Below, piece after piece: positions 36,801 to 51,800 of a stretch of DNA of 64,000 nucleotides. Under the pieces are notes generated by a model that was given only the letters and a program-made list of their open reading frames with translations, ran no database searches and was not told the origin of the DNA. Both the position numbers and the translations under genes were made by a program. The stretch is from contig CAIIXF020000004.1 in assembly GCA_903813345.2 (NCBI GenBank), forward strand, positions 8,143,525 through 8,207,524. The letters are read 5' to 3'. Position 1 is the stretch's first letter. Each line of letters starts with the position of its first letter. This stretch comes from Owenia fusiformis. Taxonomy: Eukaryota > Annelida > Polychaeta > Sabellida > Oweniidae.

Positions 36801-39800
36801 CTTGGTAAGCACCCACTGACTTATGTCCCCACTATGTAGTGTGGAGCCATATTACAGCCTAGTTTTCCTCACTGGATCGCTTAATTGCAGATCGAGAACT
36901 ACAATCAAGTAAAGAAAGACTGGATGTTGAGATATCTGCCCAAAGGAGCACATTACAGGAGCAGAGGACGCATATTGATGTGCTGGACAGTGCCTTACAT
37001 AATGCCCAGGCTAATATTCTACAACTGGAAGATCAGGTTTGCATATAGAGAATGAATACAGATTACAGCTGTGCTATTAATTTATTTTTAAAAGTCCAAA
37101 AACATAGTCATATTTCACCCTTACCGAAATAGCTGTATTAAGGGCCCACCCTGCTTCACAGAGCTCAAGAAATATGGAGGAATGACCAAGTATTAACGAA
37201 TATATCAGGGTGCTTTTGAAATTGAAATTCCCATTGTAACCCATTACAGCGAATACGGTACTCCCTTTTATTATTATTTTTTTGCTTAATTTGATTTAAG
37301 GTCAAGAAAGCTCAACAGCTCCAGTCTGCCTTTCAGTCTTTACAAGCCACAAGTGCCAAACGAGAAGGAATCGAGAAAAAGATGAGAAACAAATTAGAAC
37401 AGAATGTGCAATCTTTAAAAACACTTGTGAGTAACACATACTGAAATCTTGAATTAAATTTCTAGAAGCCGAACTATTTTTCTCCTGATGAATACTGTTA
37501 TGCCACAAAATCTGCTGCAATGTCTACATGTGATTTTTCTGAATCTTTAAATTCATAATTAGGAACATAAACATAAGGAGTATGTAACAAATGGAACCTA
37601 CCACAAAAGTGTTTAAATCGTTTACCTTTAAGGAGTTTAAAACACTCTGACTATGAAACAACACACAATTTGCCTGTAGTTAATGTTAATGATATCTAAT
37701 TTCAGAATAAGGAATCGATGTCTCAGAGTACAGAGTCACTCTTGAGCATAGAGGACCCAAACTCCCCACAAGTGCCAAAATTAAAAAAGACGATCATAGA
37801 TCAGGAACAACGAATACTTGCCCTTGAAAGTGAGAAAATGCGATGGGAGGAGAAATATATAGAAGAGGTTGCCCTAAGAGATTTTGCAGTTGATGTGGCT
37901 TCCACACCCAAGTGAGTATGGATGTACCAGATCAGTGCACCTGTACTATTGCCAGTGCACATGCACTAATGCCAGGGCATCTGTACCAGATCAGTGCACA
38001 TGTACTAGTATAATGACAGTGCACTTGTAAATCCGATCAGTGTTTGTATTAGTGTCACTGTATATTATGTACTGAAGTCAATACCTTTATTGTATGACAG
38101 GCACAAAATGTTAAATGAATTTGAAATAAAATGATGAAAAAAGTCAATACCTAAGTCAGTGCACATGTACTTTAGTCAGTGCTCATGTACTATTATAAAG
38201 TAATGAATTGAAAAATGCATAACGTGAAATCTTAATTGTAGAGATGCCAAGATAGCAGAGTTGGAGAGGAACACAGAAGACACCAACAAACTAATAGCTG
38301 AGGCTCAGACTGACAGACTGAAGAACCAGGAGGAAGTGTATGAGGCAACCCGCAAACTTTCAACTTTAGAAGCAAAGTAAGCATGTATTTTAGGTGCTAT
38401 GGAAGTTAACAGGAAATGACAAAACAAAAACCATGCTGGATTTTGAAAAATTTTTGAACCAAGATAACAGAGTTCTCTTTGGATCTCCAGTCAGTTTAAC
38501 TAGTTCCACATATCATTTACATGACTGGGAACACAATGGAAATGGTCAGAATGACCATAAACATGATGAAATAACCTTTTCAGCCCTCTGAAAATGTGAC
38601 TGAAAAATAGCTAAGAGTAAGTGCTCAGGAAAGGTCACTGAACAGAATCTTTTGACTTTTTCAGAAAATGTGCCCAATATATTGCTCTAAATGACACAAT
38701 TTTAAAAAATTTTGTATCATTCTTAGAAAAAGAAAAAAATGAAAAAAACTGAATTTAAAATCGATCTATTTTCCTTTTAACTACAGCCATTATTGTTTCA
38801 GACGATTACTGGTATTTAAAATTTCAAATATTGTATCATTTAGAGCAATACGTATATTAGACACATTTTCTGAAAAAATCAAAAGATTCTGTTCATTGAC
38901 CTTTCCTGAGCACCTACTTTTAGCTATTTTTCAGTCACATTTTCAGAGGGCTGAAAAGGTTATTTCATCATGTTTATGGTCATTCTGACTATTTCCATTG
39001 TGTTCCGAGTCATGTAAATGAGATGTGGAACTAGTTAAACTGAAAAACCAACAAATTTGCGAAGAGACTAGCAAACTAAAGTTAGAAACAAAAGAGCCTT
39101 CAATATATCAATATATGAGTTTGTTATGTATTGGCTGAGACTAACATAAAAGGGATTGGAAACTCTATGCGAGACTTGTGCCACCCGCGCCACGATGCCA
39201 TGGTGGCGCCACTTGTATTTCAAAGCGCTCTTCAAAAAGAAGATTGACCCTTCAAATAAAGACAACTCGGGATTGATCCACAGCAAACTGGCCAAGGAAA
39301 ATACTCAAAAACCTTATTTTCGTGTTTATTATCATCGTTTTTGCCCCCTAGTTCGAGAAAATAATAACAAAATTATTTTGACTTCATCATGTTCCGTGGC
39401 AATGTGTAATGAGAATTATCCATTTTTGGTTGAATCCCCAAGAGCTTTTTATATGGGCCTACGTTCACGACAATCATGTTATTGTTATAAATCATTTAAC
39501 TTACGATAATATTTAAGCTAAAAAACATAATCACGTACATTATCGAGCGGAATTTTCGTTTGCCGTCAGGTTCGTTTTTACAATAGAGTTATCCATGATT
39601 CGCATTTTCGTCTAGTGCGTTATGCCATTTTTTACCGGGAATGGATGAATTGTACAGGTTGGAAACAGGGGAAGTGATTCCCATAGCTGACCATTATAAG
39701 AGTTTACTGTCTATCTCATCAACGAGCAGCGGGGCCGTAGATAGCTAGCCGCTAAGGGGGAGGGGTTCACTTTCTAAATATTCCAGTAGGGGTTCCCTAT

Positions 39801-42800
39801 TGACAACTGGCCTATTAACTTGAAAAATGCTCAAAGTGGTGAAAAAGTGCATGAATTTGAGAGAATTTGGCTGAGGGAGATGAGTTCGACCCATTTCCCT
39901 TGCCTGGGCAGTGTCCACATTTAGTATCAACCCCCCTTAGGGGCGGATCTGGGAACCAACAAGGGGGGGGTCCCAAATTTCAGGTGAAAGAAAAAAAATT
40001 TCGCGCTTGTGCGTAAAAAAAGTGGGCCCAAATTTTAGGCCAATTTTATTCAAAATTTGGACTGAAATTAAAAATAAGGCCTTACAAGGCCTTTTTGGGG
40101 CCTTGAGCCCTATTTTGCTCAAAAATTTTTTGGGCCCAGTTTTTTTTCTGGGCCCACCCAACGGGGGGGGGGGGTCCATATCCGCCAGTGCCCCTGGCCA
40201 AGTTTTTTTCAAATTCATGCAGTTTTCAATATTCTGAGCACTTTTTAAGTTATTCTGGGCATTTTTGGGCCAAAATTCTCAAAAGTGAAGCCTCCTGGAT
40301 TTAATTATTCAAAAAATGAACCCCCTGGCAAATCCTGGCTACGGGGCTGCTTTGGGATAAATAATTTTGGAGATAACCACCGCTTAAATCTGTCTGATAT
40401 TTGGGCGCCAAAAAACAAAATTGGGCCCAATTTTTTAAATTTAATGCCAATCTTTTGATAATTTGGTCTTTTAATCTAAAAAAGGAGGCCAAGTAATGCT
40501 AAAAAAGGCTCACTGGATAGCACTCACACAAGACATGTACTTATCAGGGAAATCATCAATCATTTATTTCATTTTAAGACTACAATTGTCATCAAATACA
40601 ACTGATACTACACTTAGATCACACTGTGAGGTGCAAGGTTGGTAGCATCAAATCTTGTACCTTCTGGAGGTGGCTTAATTAAAGTCCCTGTAGAATGTAA
40701 AAAGCACATTTGCTTAGGCTGTCTTTATCAGTTTATACTCAATATATAAGATACTATATTTTTGACAAGATCTATCACATTCTTAAATAATGTTGTTTTG
40801 AAGTCCTTAGTATAAGATTCTTGGCTACATGTTTTTAATCCACAAACATCCAATGCCGTGTATCAGGTAGATGCTGATATGAAGCTGATAGGAATGAGAG
40901 CAGAATGTGCTGTGACCTGAAAACAAATAACAGTATCAAATTTATGCAGGGTTGAAGAAAAATAAAGAAAAACATTTACAGGTTTTTGTTCAACTTATTC
41001 AATATCAAGCAATTCATGTTTTTTGTGTTCTTTCAAAGGATGTTCCTTGTTACTTTCTGTTTAAAAACAAAACTGTGGAAATTCCTTGTGATCACCACTT
41101 TGCAAGTTTTTTTTATATAATATTACTGTTTTTAGGCATTATAATTAAGACTCAAGATTCCAAGAAATTTCTGTTTGAAGTTATACATGGAGAACTAGAC
41201 TAGTTAGAAATGTACCTAATTATAGTAGACCAGGACTGCAAGATGCAGCTCTAAAATATGGGCATTCCCCTGTAGCAGTCTCATCCAACGTTCAAAGATG
41301 CAATCATTAGGCCTACTGAAAAAATAAGTTTCATCACAGCATTAGTATTACATTTGATAGAAAATACATAGAAGCTCATTTTCTTTATCAATTACAAATG
41401 AAAAAAAACATGATAAGAATGAAAAGTATTAGCATTTCATGTCTTTCAACTAAATGTAGATACAGGGTGGGCCAATAAAAAATGGAACATGGTAATTGGA
41501 TAATGGTACCATGATTTTTTGTGAAAATGTCAATGATAAAAACATGTATGTATGATTATTTTTGGCTTGTCATGTTCATAATCTGTAAACTGCGGAAGTC
41601 ATGAAATTTTCTCTGCTTGAGACATCATAACTGGAAATACAGTTTCTCATACCATACAATATATGCCCTTCAAATGGTCTCAACAATATTTCCATCAACT
41701 AAAACATTACGTAGTTATCTGTAGGAGAAGCTAGACATGTCTCCCTTGGATAAGGATTGTGTGTGAAGGACCTTGGCACACCTAGACCCAAGCAAGCCCA
41801 CAAGTCACAGCATTAAAAGTAAAGAGTTTCTGGACCACACTGTATAAGAATTTCACAATTCACACCTGTATCATATATGCATTGACATGATATCATGTAT
41901 TCTATGTTTTAACTTACTACATATCATGTGATATGTTATACATACCTCAGATTGTTTGTGTTACAGTATCATGTAACTGCAGCAGGTCATATCATATCAT
42001 ATTGTAGAAAAGAGTCATAGGGCTCAATGTCAGCATGTAATGGACTCCAGGATGTTGACTCCTGCAACCATAATAAAAGATCTTGTTCAGAAAATATAAA
42101 AGCATTTAGCTAGTTCTTGAATAAGTTTTAAATATGGTGTAATGCAAATACCTAACTGTACATATACTTTATTAGGCTTGGGCATATGAGTTACTAACAG
42201 TTGCTGGAATTACACATGGCGTTTTACAAAAGCTTCTTTGGTTTTAACCAGGTTTAAGAATTAGGTGTAATCATGATTGCAGATGTAAACATACATGTAT
42301 GCTGGATATTATCCATAACTACATTGTTAAAAGTGCACGAAAGGTGCTGGAAAAACACGAAAAAACAGGTGTAATTCCAAAATATAATTCCTAAGAAGCG
42401 CTAGAAATGTTGGTGTAATCAGAATGGCGATTTTGTGAAGCGCCTTCCACTAAAACGTTTTAGCGGATTTTGTGGTGTAATTCCAGCAAGTATACCCTTA
42501 ATCTTTTTTTATAATATTGTAAGGCAGTGTTATTGTATATCAGTATGTAACATTGTACACATACCTCAGAAATCACACGTAACTGCAACATGGCAGATCA
42601 GTTTCAGTGCCTTCCAGTTTGCACCATTAACAGGTAGAGTCAACAGGAACAAGAGGCCTGGTTGCTACTTTCTCACTCTGCAACTGAAAGAAATGTATTT
42701 TAATGATCATGAGGAAGTCCAAATGCATTGATTTGGGTTATTTTTAGAGAAAGGCAGGACATTTTTTGAAAATTCACGAACCAATGAAAATGAGAAAATT

Positions 42801-45800
42801 AATGAAAATTAATAGCCCCAAAATTCAAAATGGCAAAAACACAGTGATCAGTTCAGTGAATAATTTTTGGAATTCTACTAATTCTGCTCTTTCCAGTGAT
42901 ATATGGTATATGTTTGGGTGAATTTCTTTCCAGTGATATATGAACCATATGTGGGGGATGTCTGGGTGAATTTCTTTGGAAAAGTAAACTTTTGAAAAAT
43001 CATTTTCAATTTATCGCGAAATGAGGGGAAAGTTAGGCCAATACCATGATTTCGGAGGACTATGACAATTAAAAAAGGAAAGCTATTAGTTCAGTGAATA
43101 ATTTTGGCAATTCTACTAATTCTGTTCTTTCCAGTGATATATGAACCATATATGGGGGATGTCTGGATCAATATTTTGGAATCGTAAAACTTTTGAAAAA
43201 TCATAGGCAATTTATCGCGAAATGAGGGGAAAGTTAGGCCAATATCATGATTTCAGTGGATTATGACAATTAAAAAAGGAAGCTATCAGTTCAGTGAATA
43301 ATTTTGGCGATTCTACTAATTCTGCTCTTTCCAGTGATATATGAACCATATATGGGGGATGTCTGGATCAATATTTTGGAATCGTAAAACTTTTGAAAAA
43401 TCATAGGCAATTTATCGCGAAATGAGGGAAAAGTTAGGCCAGTACCATGATTTCAGAGGACTATGACAATTAAAAAAGGAAAGCTATCAGTTCAGTGAAT
43501 AATTTTGGCAATTCTACTAATTCTGCTCTTTCCAGTGATATATGAACCATATAAGGGGGATGTCTGGATCAATATTTTGGAATCGTAAAACTTTTGAAAA
43601 ATCATAGGCAATTTATCGCGAAATGAGGGGAAAGTTAGGCCAATACAATGATTTCGGAGGACTATGACAATTAAAAAAGGAAAGCTATCAGTTCAGTGAA
43701 TAATTTTGGCAATTCTACTAATTCTGCTCTTTCCAGTGATATATGAACCATATATGGGGGATGTCTGGATCAATATTTTGGAATCGTAAAACTTTTGAAA
43801 AATCATAGGCAATTTATCGCGAAATGAGGGAAAAGTTAGGCCAGTACCATGATTTCAGAGGACTATGACAATTAAAAAAGGAAAGCTATCAGTTCAGTGA
43901 ATAATTTTGGCAATTCTACTAATTCTTCTCTTTCCAATGATATATGAACCATATATGGGGGATGTCTGGATCAATATTTTGGAATCGTAAAACTTTTGAA
44001 AAATCATAGGCAATTTATCGCGAAATGAGGGGAAAGTTAGGCCAATACCATGATTTCGGAGGACTATGACAATTAAAAAAGGAAAGCTATCAGTTCAGTG
44101 AATAATTTTGGCAATTCTACTAATTCTGCTCTTTCCAGTGATATATGAACCATATATGGGGGATGTCTGGATCAATATTTTGGAATCGTAAAACTTTTGA
44201 AAAATCATAGGCAATTTATCGCGAAATGAGGGGAAAGTTAGGCCAATACCATGATTTCAGAGGACTATGACAATTAAAATAGGAAAGCTATCAGTTCAGT
44301 GAATAATTTTGGCAATTCTACTAATTCTGCTCTTTCCAGTGATATATGAACCATATATGGGGGATGTCTGGATCAATATTTTGGAATCGTAAACCTTTGA
44401 AAAATCATAGGCAATTTATCGCGAAATGAGGGGAAGGCCAATACCATGATTTCGGAGGACTATGACAATTAAAAAAGGAAAGCTATCAGTTCAGTGAATT
44501 ATTTTGGCAATTCTACTAATTCTGCTCTTTCCAGTAATATATGAACCATATCTGAAGGATATTTGGATTTATTTATTTGGATACAGAAAATTTTGGAAAA
44601 TCTGAGTGAGGGGAAATTTGGCCTATACAATGATTTCAATCAGCTATGACAATTAAAAGAACCAATATATGAGTCAAATGAAAAGTCTGAGGTGAACGTC
44701 TAAGTTTGCTCTAATTTCTAATGACATGTGAACAATATCCCTGTTTTTTCTGGATAATTTATCTCCATGAGAAAACTTTTGAGAGACTTCATTTTTTGAC
44801 TGAAAAATGGATAAAAAAGTAGGATGTAAAATTGTGATAAAACGTGAGAAGGAAAGCACAAGTCGTAGATGTATAACCTATATATAACATTATTAATACA
44901 TTGATTATGTTATTTCTAACACAAATCGTCAAAAATCCACGGATGATTTTATTTTCATTTCGATCTACGACAGTTTTCCTTGTAAAATCTTTTCTCAATT
45001 TTCCAATCGCCTATTATGGTATTATAAGGACGTTTCTGATGCAGATTCTACTATTACTCAAAAAGTATGCACCCAATGATACCATTTAATCTATTAAATA
45101 CATACCAGACAGTGAGTTTAATTACATAATTAAAGAAAAACACGGCTCCGGCGAAAAGAATCTGCAATGGCTGGTCGTCTGATTCGAAATCTCGCGTTTT
45201 CTCGCGGGTCGCGGGAATTCTGAAAATTTAATACATGGTCAATGGAAGGCTTCCAATCCCTTTTATGTTAGTCTCAGGTATTGGGGAAGAGAGACTTCTC
45301 ATTCATCACAAAGTGTGATTTAGATGATGTGGCTTCTTAACTGTGGCATCACATTGTTCCCAACCAACCAACCAAACAAACCTTATCAAACCAAATCTTA
45401 ACCAACAAACCAAACCTTAACCAATCAAGTGACCAACCAAACTTTAACCAACAAACCAACAAACCAACCAACCAAACCTTAACCAAGTAAGCATGCAAGT
45501 AACAAAACATTAACCAACAAAGCAAACCTAAATAACCAACCAACAAACCAACCAATCTTTTTCAGAAAACTTCTATCATAAATGAAGTTCTTTTGATGCA
45601 TGTATGACGGATTGTAAGACTTGCATTTGGTTTAGCCAATGAAGCTACAATTAAAGAATTAAAAGAAGTATCTTACTTATGTGAATATTGAACATTTCTG
45701 TATTTGACCTTTCCTCTAATGATTCCACTGTGATTATTATGTTTTAGAATAAAGACTCTCCAGGCTCAGATGGCGGAGAAAGATGCAATGATTCGAGTTC

Positions 45801-48800
45801 TTCAGAAACACACATTAAACCGCAGCACAAGCGTATCTAGTCTTTTCGGTTCACCAGTACACACACCCACTCCCTCTATGACATCACAGGTCTCCGTGGC
45901 AACACCTACGAGGCCCTCTAGTGGCCCATCAAGTAGACCTAACAGTCGTATACAGTCATCTCTCCGGGGCCTCACACTGGCATTGCATAGCAAACAAGGT
46001 GAGGAGCTAATTCAGTCATTAAATTATTTTAAAAATAAAATGATGTCTAAATATTTTTTTGAGTACACCAGTTATAAGGAAAACAAACCCAAACTATCCA
46101 AACTCATGATCTAACATGAAAAGTAACAATGACTAATATCCTTCCCCGTGCCATTCAAGCAGTAATATCACAATCCAAGACCAAGGGAAATTTCCCTTTG
46201 CGGAGTATGTTTACAATATTGCCATCTGATCAGTATGGAAAATAATAAACTGTTTTGATAGATGTGAAAATTAGTTTCTGTTTCATTCACCAGGTAGCAC
46301 CACCAGCACTAAGAGTGCCCCGGGAATAATTGAGGAAAAGAAACTTGCTTTAAACAGAAAATTATCAGCACCAGTGAGTACATAGTGTATATGATATAAT
46401 ATGTCCTATTTTGTGAAATATGAAGAATTTGGTTCTTTTGTCAGGGGTTATATGTTTGATTGGACTCAAAATCAAAAAAGGGTAAAAGTTGTAAAAAGAA
46501 ATTGTAAAAATCCACACATCAGTTTTACCCCAAAAGGAAACCAAATTCATGTCCGTAGTATGACTTTTCAAAAAAAAGTGTTATTTTGAGCCACCCTAAC
46601 TCATGAAGCTTCGAGCTTTGTTGTTTAAATAGCTCTGTGGGTTCTTCATAAAATAATATGGATTGGTCTTGTAATGTAAAAAAGACAAGATTAACACAGA
46701 ATTAATATACTCATAAAACTATACTTTATTCCAAGTAAAAGACTAAACATGTACAATTACACTCTTCAGTATAAAATAAAACTGTTCAAAGATAAAGAAA
46801 GAATGAAAATGAGATTAATAAGATGAAAATAAATGATGTGTGATGTTCCCCCCGATCTAACTCTCTACTGAATGAAGCCCAAAATTTCTCTTAAATACCC
46901 CCAAGTTATAGGAAATGAAAGGCAATCCCTTACCCTACAAAACCTATAAGAAACCCATTGAAAGATGGCAGCACAATACGGTGAATCAACATGAAAAATG
47001 CTATACAACCCCCACCCAAATAAAATGACAATTCTCCTGACATTGTACGTACTAAAAAAAACTGAAAATATGCAAAATCTAAATAAATGTATATGATATT
47101 TTAACAATGTCCTATATGAATGTTTACTAACACAGTGCCGCATACATAGTTCGTGTATAATCCATATCCAATATCCATATGAAATATCCACGCAGAGTTC
47201 GTGCAAATATCCTTGCTTCATACGTAGTTCCTGTTGATAAACGTCGTTATAATAAACCATTATAAGTTCCGATTTTATAATCCGCGTATCTAGTCCTGGA
47301 TCCAATACGATGCTGTAATACGTGCATCTAGTCCACGATGTAATATTTTCGAATCCAAAATATGCACCGTCTTAGTAGTCGAAATAATATCCATAATCCG
47401 TATATCACATGCACGTCCGCATCGTGTCCATTATCGAATATGTCCGTATCCTCGCTGAAGAATCCATAATAAAATATCCATTTCCTTGTAGCAGTGTTCA
47501 TAATAAACGTTTTCGTTGGAGAAAAGAATTGTTCATAATAACAGGAGATCGTACATCTTCAGCTCCTTCATCAGTTGTCGAAATCCTCTGTGGCTCCACT
47601 CCATCCGAAATCCGCGTCGTCTGCATCTCCATAAGACATAGGCATCGCCTTCACAGGTCATCTTCATCGCTTCTTCACGGTTAGGTAGTCGTCATCTACT
47701 TCAGGTCGTCATAGGAAATCGCTTACTGGGATCCCGGGCAATTAATTTTTTAATTCTCAAAAAGTTCTCCAAAAGTGTCTTTAAGAAACATTTTTTTTAT
47801 TAACATGTCTTTAACTTGCTTTTCTATGTTTCATAAACAAGTCTTCTTCGTGTTCTAAACTCTTCATGAATTTAATTTTCTTCAAGACATCAATTTCTCT
47901 TCATTGACAAGTAACTAGTCTTTCTATCTCTTCAACATACAAACTTTTCACTTAATGACTTGTCTTTCATGACTGAGCGTTTTTCAACTCTTCAACTCTT
48001 CTAGCAACTCTTCAACTTCAACTCTTCATGAAATTATTTACATTTTCTCTCTATTCTTCAAAATGATCTCTGATTGTTACTTGTGAAACTTGTCTTTATC
48101 TTTAAAATGCACTGAGTGGTTAGTCTTTTAAAATAAAAGATGCAAATTGCTTACGAACAGTAAGAAAGAATATAAATATGGCTTAACATGTTTTCCATAA
48201 TAGGCAGGACAAATTCCAAAAAGTAATAACACAATTATACATATCTAGCGATTTAACATTAACATCAATAATGCAACATGGGTTTCAGACTCTGCCAAGA
48301 TTACTTAAACCTTTTCATCAGGTCGCCCCTTCTAGCTTGCTAGGACTTTGTTTCCGAAAGTAAATCAGTAACACCTCAGTGCACAATAGCATTTTACTTT
48401 GGATTTTCCAAAGAATTCTATATTTTCATACTTAGCGCTATGTATTGCACAAATACAAACAAATTGCTATATTCAAATATAAATGACTAATCTCTCATGT
48501 ATTCATTTCACTAAACCTGATGATTGATGGCTGTCATAACAAAATCTCGTTGTAGGATCCACAGTTTGTACTTTCTTACAAAACTGAGAAAACCACTTGC
48601 CTGGGCTTCAATTCAATTCTCTATTGAACCCTAAATTTGACAATTTATGATCGTCATCATAACATTATCCAGTTGCCGCTCGGGAAATAACCATTTATTT
48701 CGAGCATGTACATGGCAAAATCTCATATAACAATTAGTGCAGAATAAAACAATAAAAAACAAAATCAGAAACTTAAAGACAAGATATCCCAAAGATAACA

Positions 48801-51800
48801 TTATCCCGTCCAGCAGGAATATGTTTCTTGATAGACTAAAATCATCATAATCTATTCTTATGATGCAATTTCCACAATACACAAACAGAAAAACATGCGA
48901 TATACTTTTATGCTTTTCGCATCCTGAAAAGATACAACTTGCTCACTGTAAGTAATATTTAAAATTATTAGCCATTTGATTCCTCTTAAAGTCATAGCAA
49001 AATTATTCTCCAACCCTGGTTTATGAGGCCGAGTCTTAAAACAAAACTGCACTAATTCTACATAATACCGAGTAATTCCAACTAATGTTACTGTCAGTGC
49101 ACGTGGGCTAACTGATACCTATGATTCAACTAAGATGCGATATCCAAGGATAAATACCAGTTATTCTACCCCACTGCTTTACATGTGGATCATTTGTTAC
49201 CTATGATTCAACTTAGATGCGATATCCAAGAATAAGTAACAACCACACAACCTCATCTAAAACAACATTGAACTCTTCTTCTAGCTAACTTATCAACTTA
49301 GATGCAATATCCAAGAACACATGACAAGAAGCCTAGTTCAAATCTCATAACTTAACAACAATGAATTCTCTTCGTCTAGCTAACTTATCAACTTAGATGC
49401 AATATCCAAGAACACATGACAAAAAGCCGACTTTACATCTCATCATTTAAGTACCATATTAAAATGCCAGGCCTTACTACACGAATGGAATATGAAATTC
49501 CATCATAATTTTCTATAACAAACCACCAGTCTCAAACTACCCCCTCCATTTTCATGGAATTTCATATCTCTTAATAAAACCAGATAAAACGATCCCTTTG
49601 TGTATTTTCGACAAGCACACGTTTAATTACTGTAAAACATAAATTGTCTTCAGAAATCTCATTTTAAAAGTAACTTTTTCAATCTTCTCATTATCTTAAA
49701 TGCTTACTTCTTATTGTTACTTCTAATTGCTACTTCTAATTGCCCGGGCAACCACATATTACAAAAATGACAAATCTCATTCATCCATTCAGCGACACAA
49801 AACAAACATGCACTTGCATTCTTGCCAAATACGGATGTTTGACTCTTTCTATGCATAATTAATAAAGAAAAATGTTCTTCAATACTACAAAATGGTCCTG
49901 TTTTCATACTTAAAAGGCTGTACCTCCCCTTAACAATTCCTCTTGCAAGTTATGTTTTCATCCACTAGCCATTAAAATATACCTATATGCAATTCCATGG
50001 AGAGTTTGAAATAAAAGATCTTTTAAGGTATGCATTGATGACTTTTACTTAACTCTGTATTATGTACTTTTTCGCTTTTAAATAATCACGAGATAAACAA
50101 TGCTCATGCAGCACACATTTAACTAACTTACTACTAACCGACTATCTACCTAACTACCTAACTAACCAACTAGCTAACTAAATATGTTCCCTTTATATTT
50201 ACTTATACCAGAGACATATAAAATATTTTATAGGTCTCTGCTTATACACACTATATACATTCTTTGACTAAACAATCAATTAATCCCATCCATATCTTGT
50301 AGGCGCTTTTCTATTTCTTGCATTTCAATATTGAAGCAAGACTACGCCTTAATAAACCATCCGACGATTTCTTTTCTTCATTTTGATTTTCAGGTGAAAC
50401 CGTGATTTTGCCATCTGTGTCTTTCTCGTCATGGAGACTTACATTTTTATCTGACCAAATCAAATCAAAGTTTTCATTATTTTCGTCTTTCTCATCTTCA
50501 TCTTCCCCGACGGCACCTAACACGACAGAACACCCATTTTCACATTGATCCTTCCCCTCCATATTCACAAGGTATCAACTTCTATTTAATGAATGAGCTA
50601 TAATCTATACGTAATATCAAAACACAAACAGAATCAAGTACGCTTTTATCATCAATACAGGGATTTTTACAAAATACAAAGACCAAAAACTAGATCTCGA
50701 ACATTCAAATCAAATATTCTCAATTAATAATTTCGTCTAACACCAATTCGGGACAATCCTAACACTATAGCTACAGCCAAACAAATAGATACGCGCTCGA
50801 TTTTAAAGCAATGCGTCTTTTAGCATGCACAATTGTAGAAATAAAGGATAGAAAGAAAGTAAAAGAAAGTGTTTTTGAAGTAACTAAAACAGGAGCCTGT
50901 TACATGAGCTTCTTGTTGATAGCAAATACAGAAATTAGTACAACGCTGAAATGCAAGCGTTTTCGTATTTCAATTTTAAAAGTAACTACAACGGGAGCCC
51001 GTCTTCGTTACTAAATGATGATTCCCTTAACAATAGCACGTGTAAACATCAAATATTCTTGACTCTTTGTCTTCTTTTTGTTCACAAGATCAAGGTAAAG
51101 TTACGCATAAATTAACTGAGCGTACACAAAGGCAAGATCATTATCAGTCTTTTAAGTGAAGATCGTCAACTTAAATGCATGCATAAACAAACATTGTGCA
51201 TAAAGACAAAGTTAATACTTAATAGTACAGTGAAGACAAATACTCTTCATTCAAAGTAAACTGAATATGAAGACAAAATCCTAAAGAAAGAGTTGAAGAG
51301 AACTAATCTTCACTCTTCAGTATAGAATGAACCTAACTTAAAAGAAAGAAACGAAGAGAACTAATCTCCGCTCTTTTGTAAAAGTAAAGCTAAATTGAAG
51401 ATGCGAAGAGAACTAATCTCCACTCTTCAGTAAAAGTTAATCAAATTTAAAGATGTGAAGAGAACTAATCTCCACTCTTTAATGAAAATAAAGACACTAA
51501 AACTGCGAAAAGAATCTCTTTACAAGACAAAGACCAATCCCACCGCTGCCACCAATGAAACTTCGAGCTTTGTTGTTTAAATAGCTCTGTGGGTTCTTAA
51601 TAAAATAATATGGATTGGTCTTGTAATGTAAAAAAGACAAGATTAACACAGAATTAATATACTCATAAAACTATACTTTATTCCAAGTAAAAGACTAAAC
51701 ATGTACAATTACACTCTTCAGTATAAAATAAAACTGTTCAAAGATAAAGAAAGAATGAAAATGAGATTAATAAGATGAAAATAAATGATGTGTGATGTTC

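Larger units (their letters stand above)
39135..45277. mobile_element. 6.1 kb TIR element with perfect 7-bp TSD, carrying a 200-bp satellite
   Basis: Perfect 27-bp terminal inverted repeats begin CTGAGACTAACATAAAAGGG. GTATTGG directly flanks both ends (39128-39134 and 45278-45284). The interior has nested MITEs at 39726-40349 and an eight- to nine-unit satellite at 42880-44660, homologous to the satellite in the 8.7 kb element. Its right 300 bases are homologous to that element's right end, for example '(g/t)attaaatacata' and 'atggtcaatg/aggtcaatgg'. Open frames at 39156-39509 and 40952-41203 have no recognisable transposase motif. It inserted into angiomotin intron 9 without touching exons. 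Confidence 0.9.

Noticed and set aside
38394-38591. 65-codon plus-strand open frame after angiomotin exon 9
   Set aside because: Most of it lies in one arm of the foldback element at 38492-39042.
39156-39509. 117-codon open frame near the left end of the 6.1 kb element as a transposase or THAP-type protein
   Set aside because: No DDE-type motif or complete C2CH spacing could be recognised; it may be chance.
45349-45555. Minus-strand open frame rich in L, W, G and V
   Set aside because: It is the translation of the AACC-type minisatellite.
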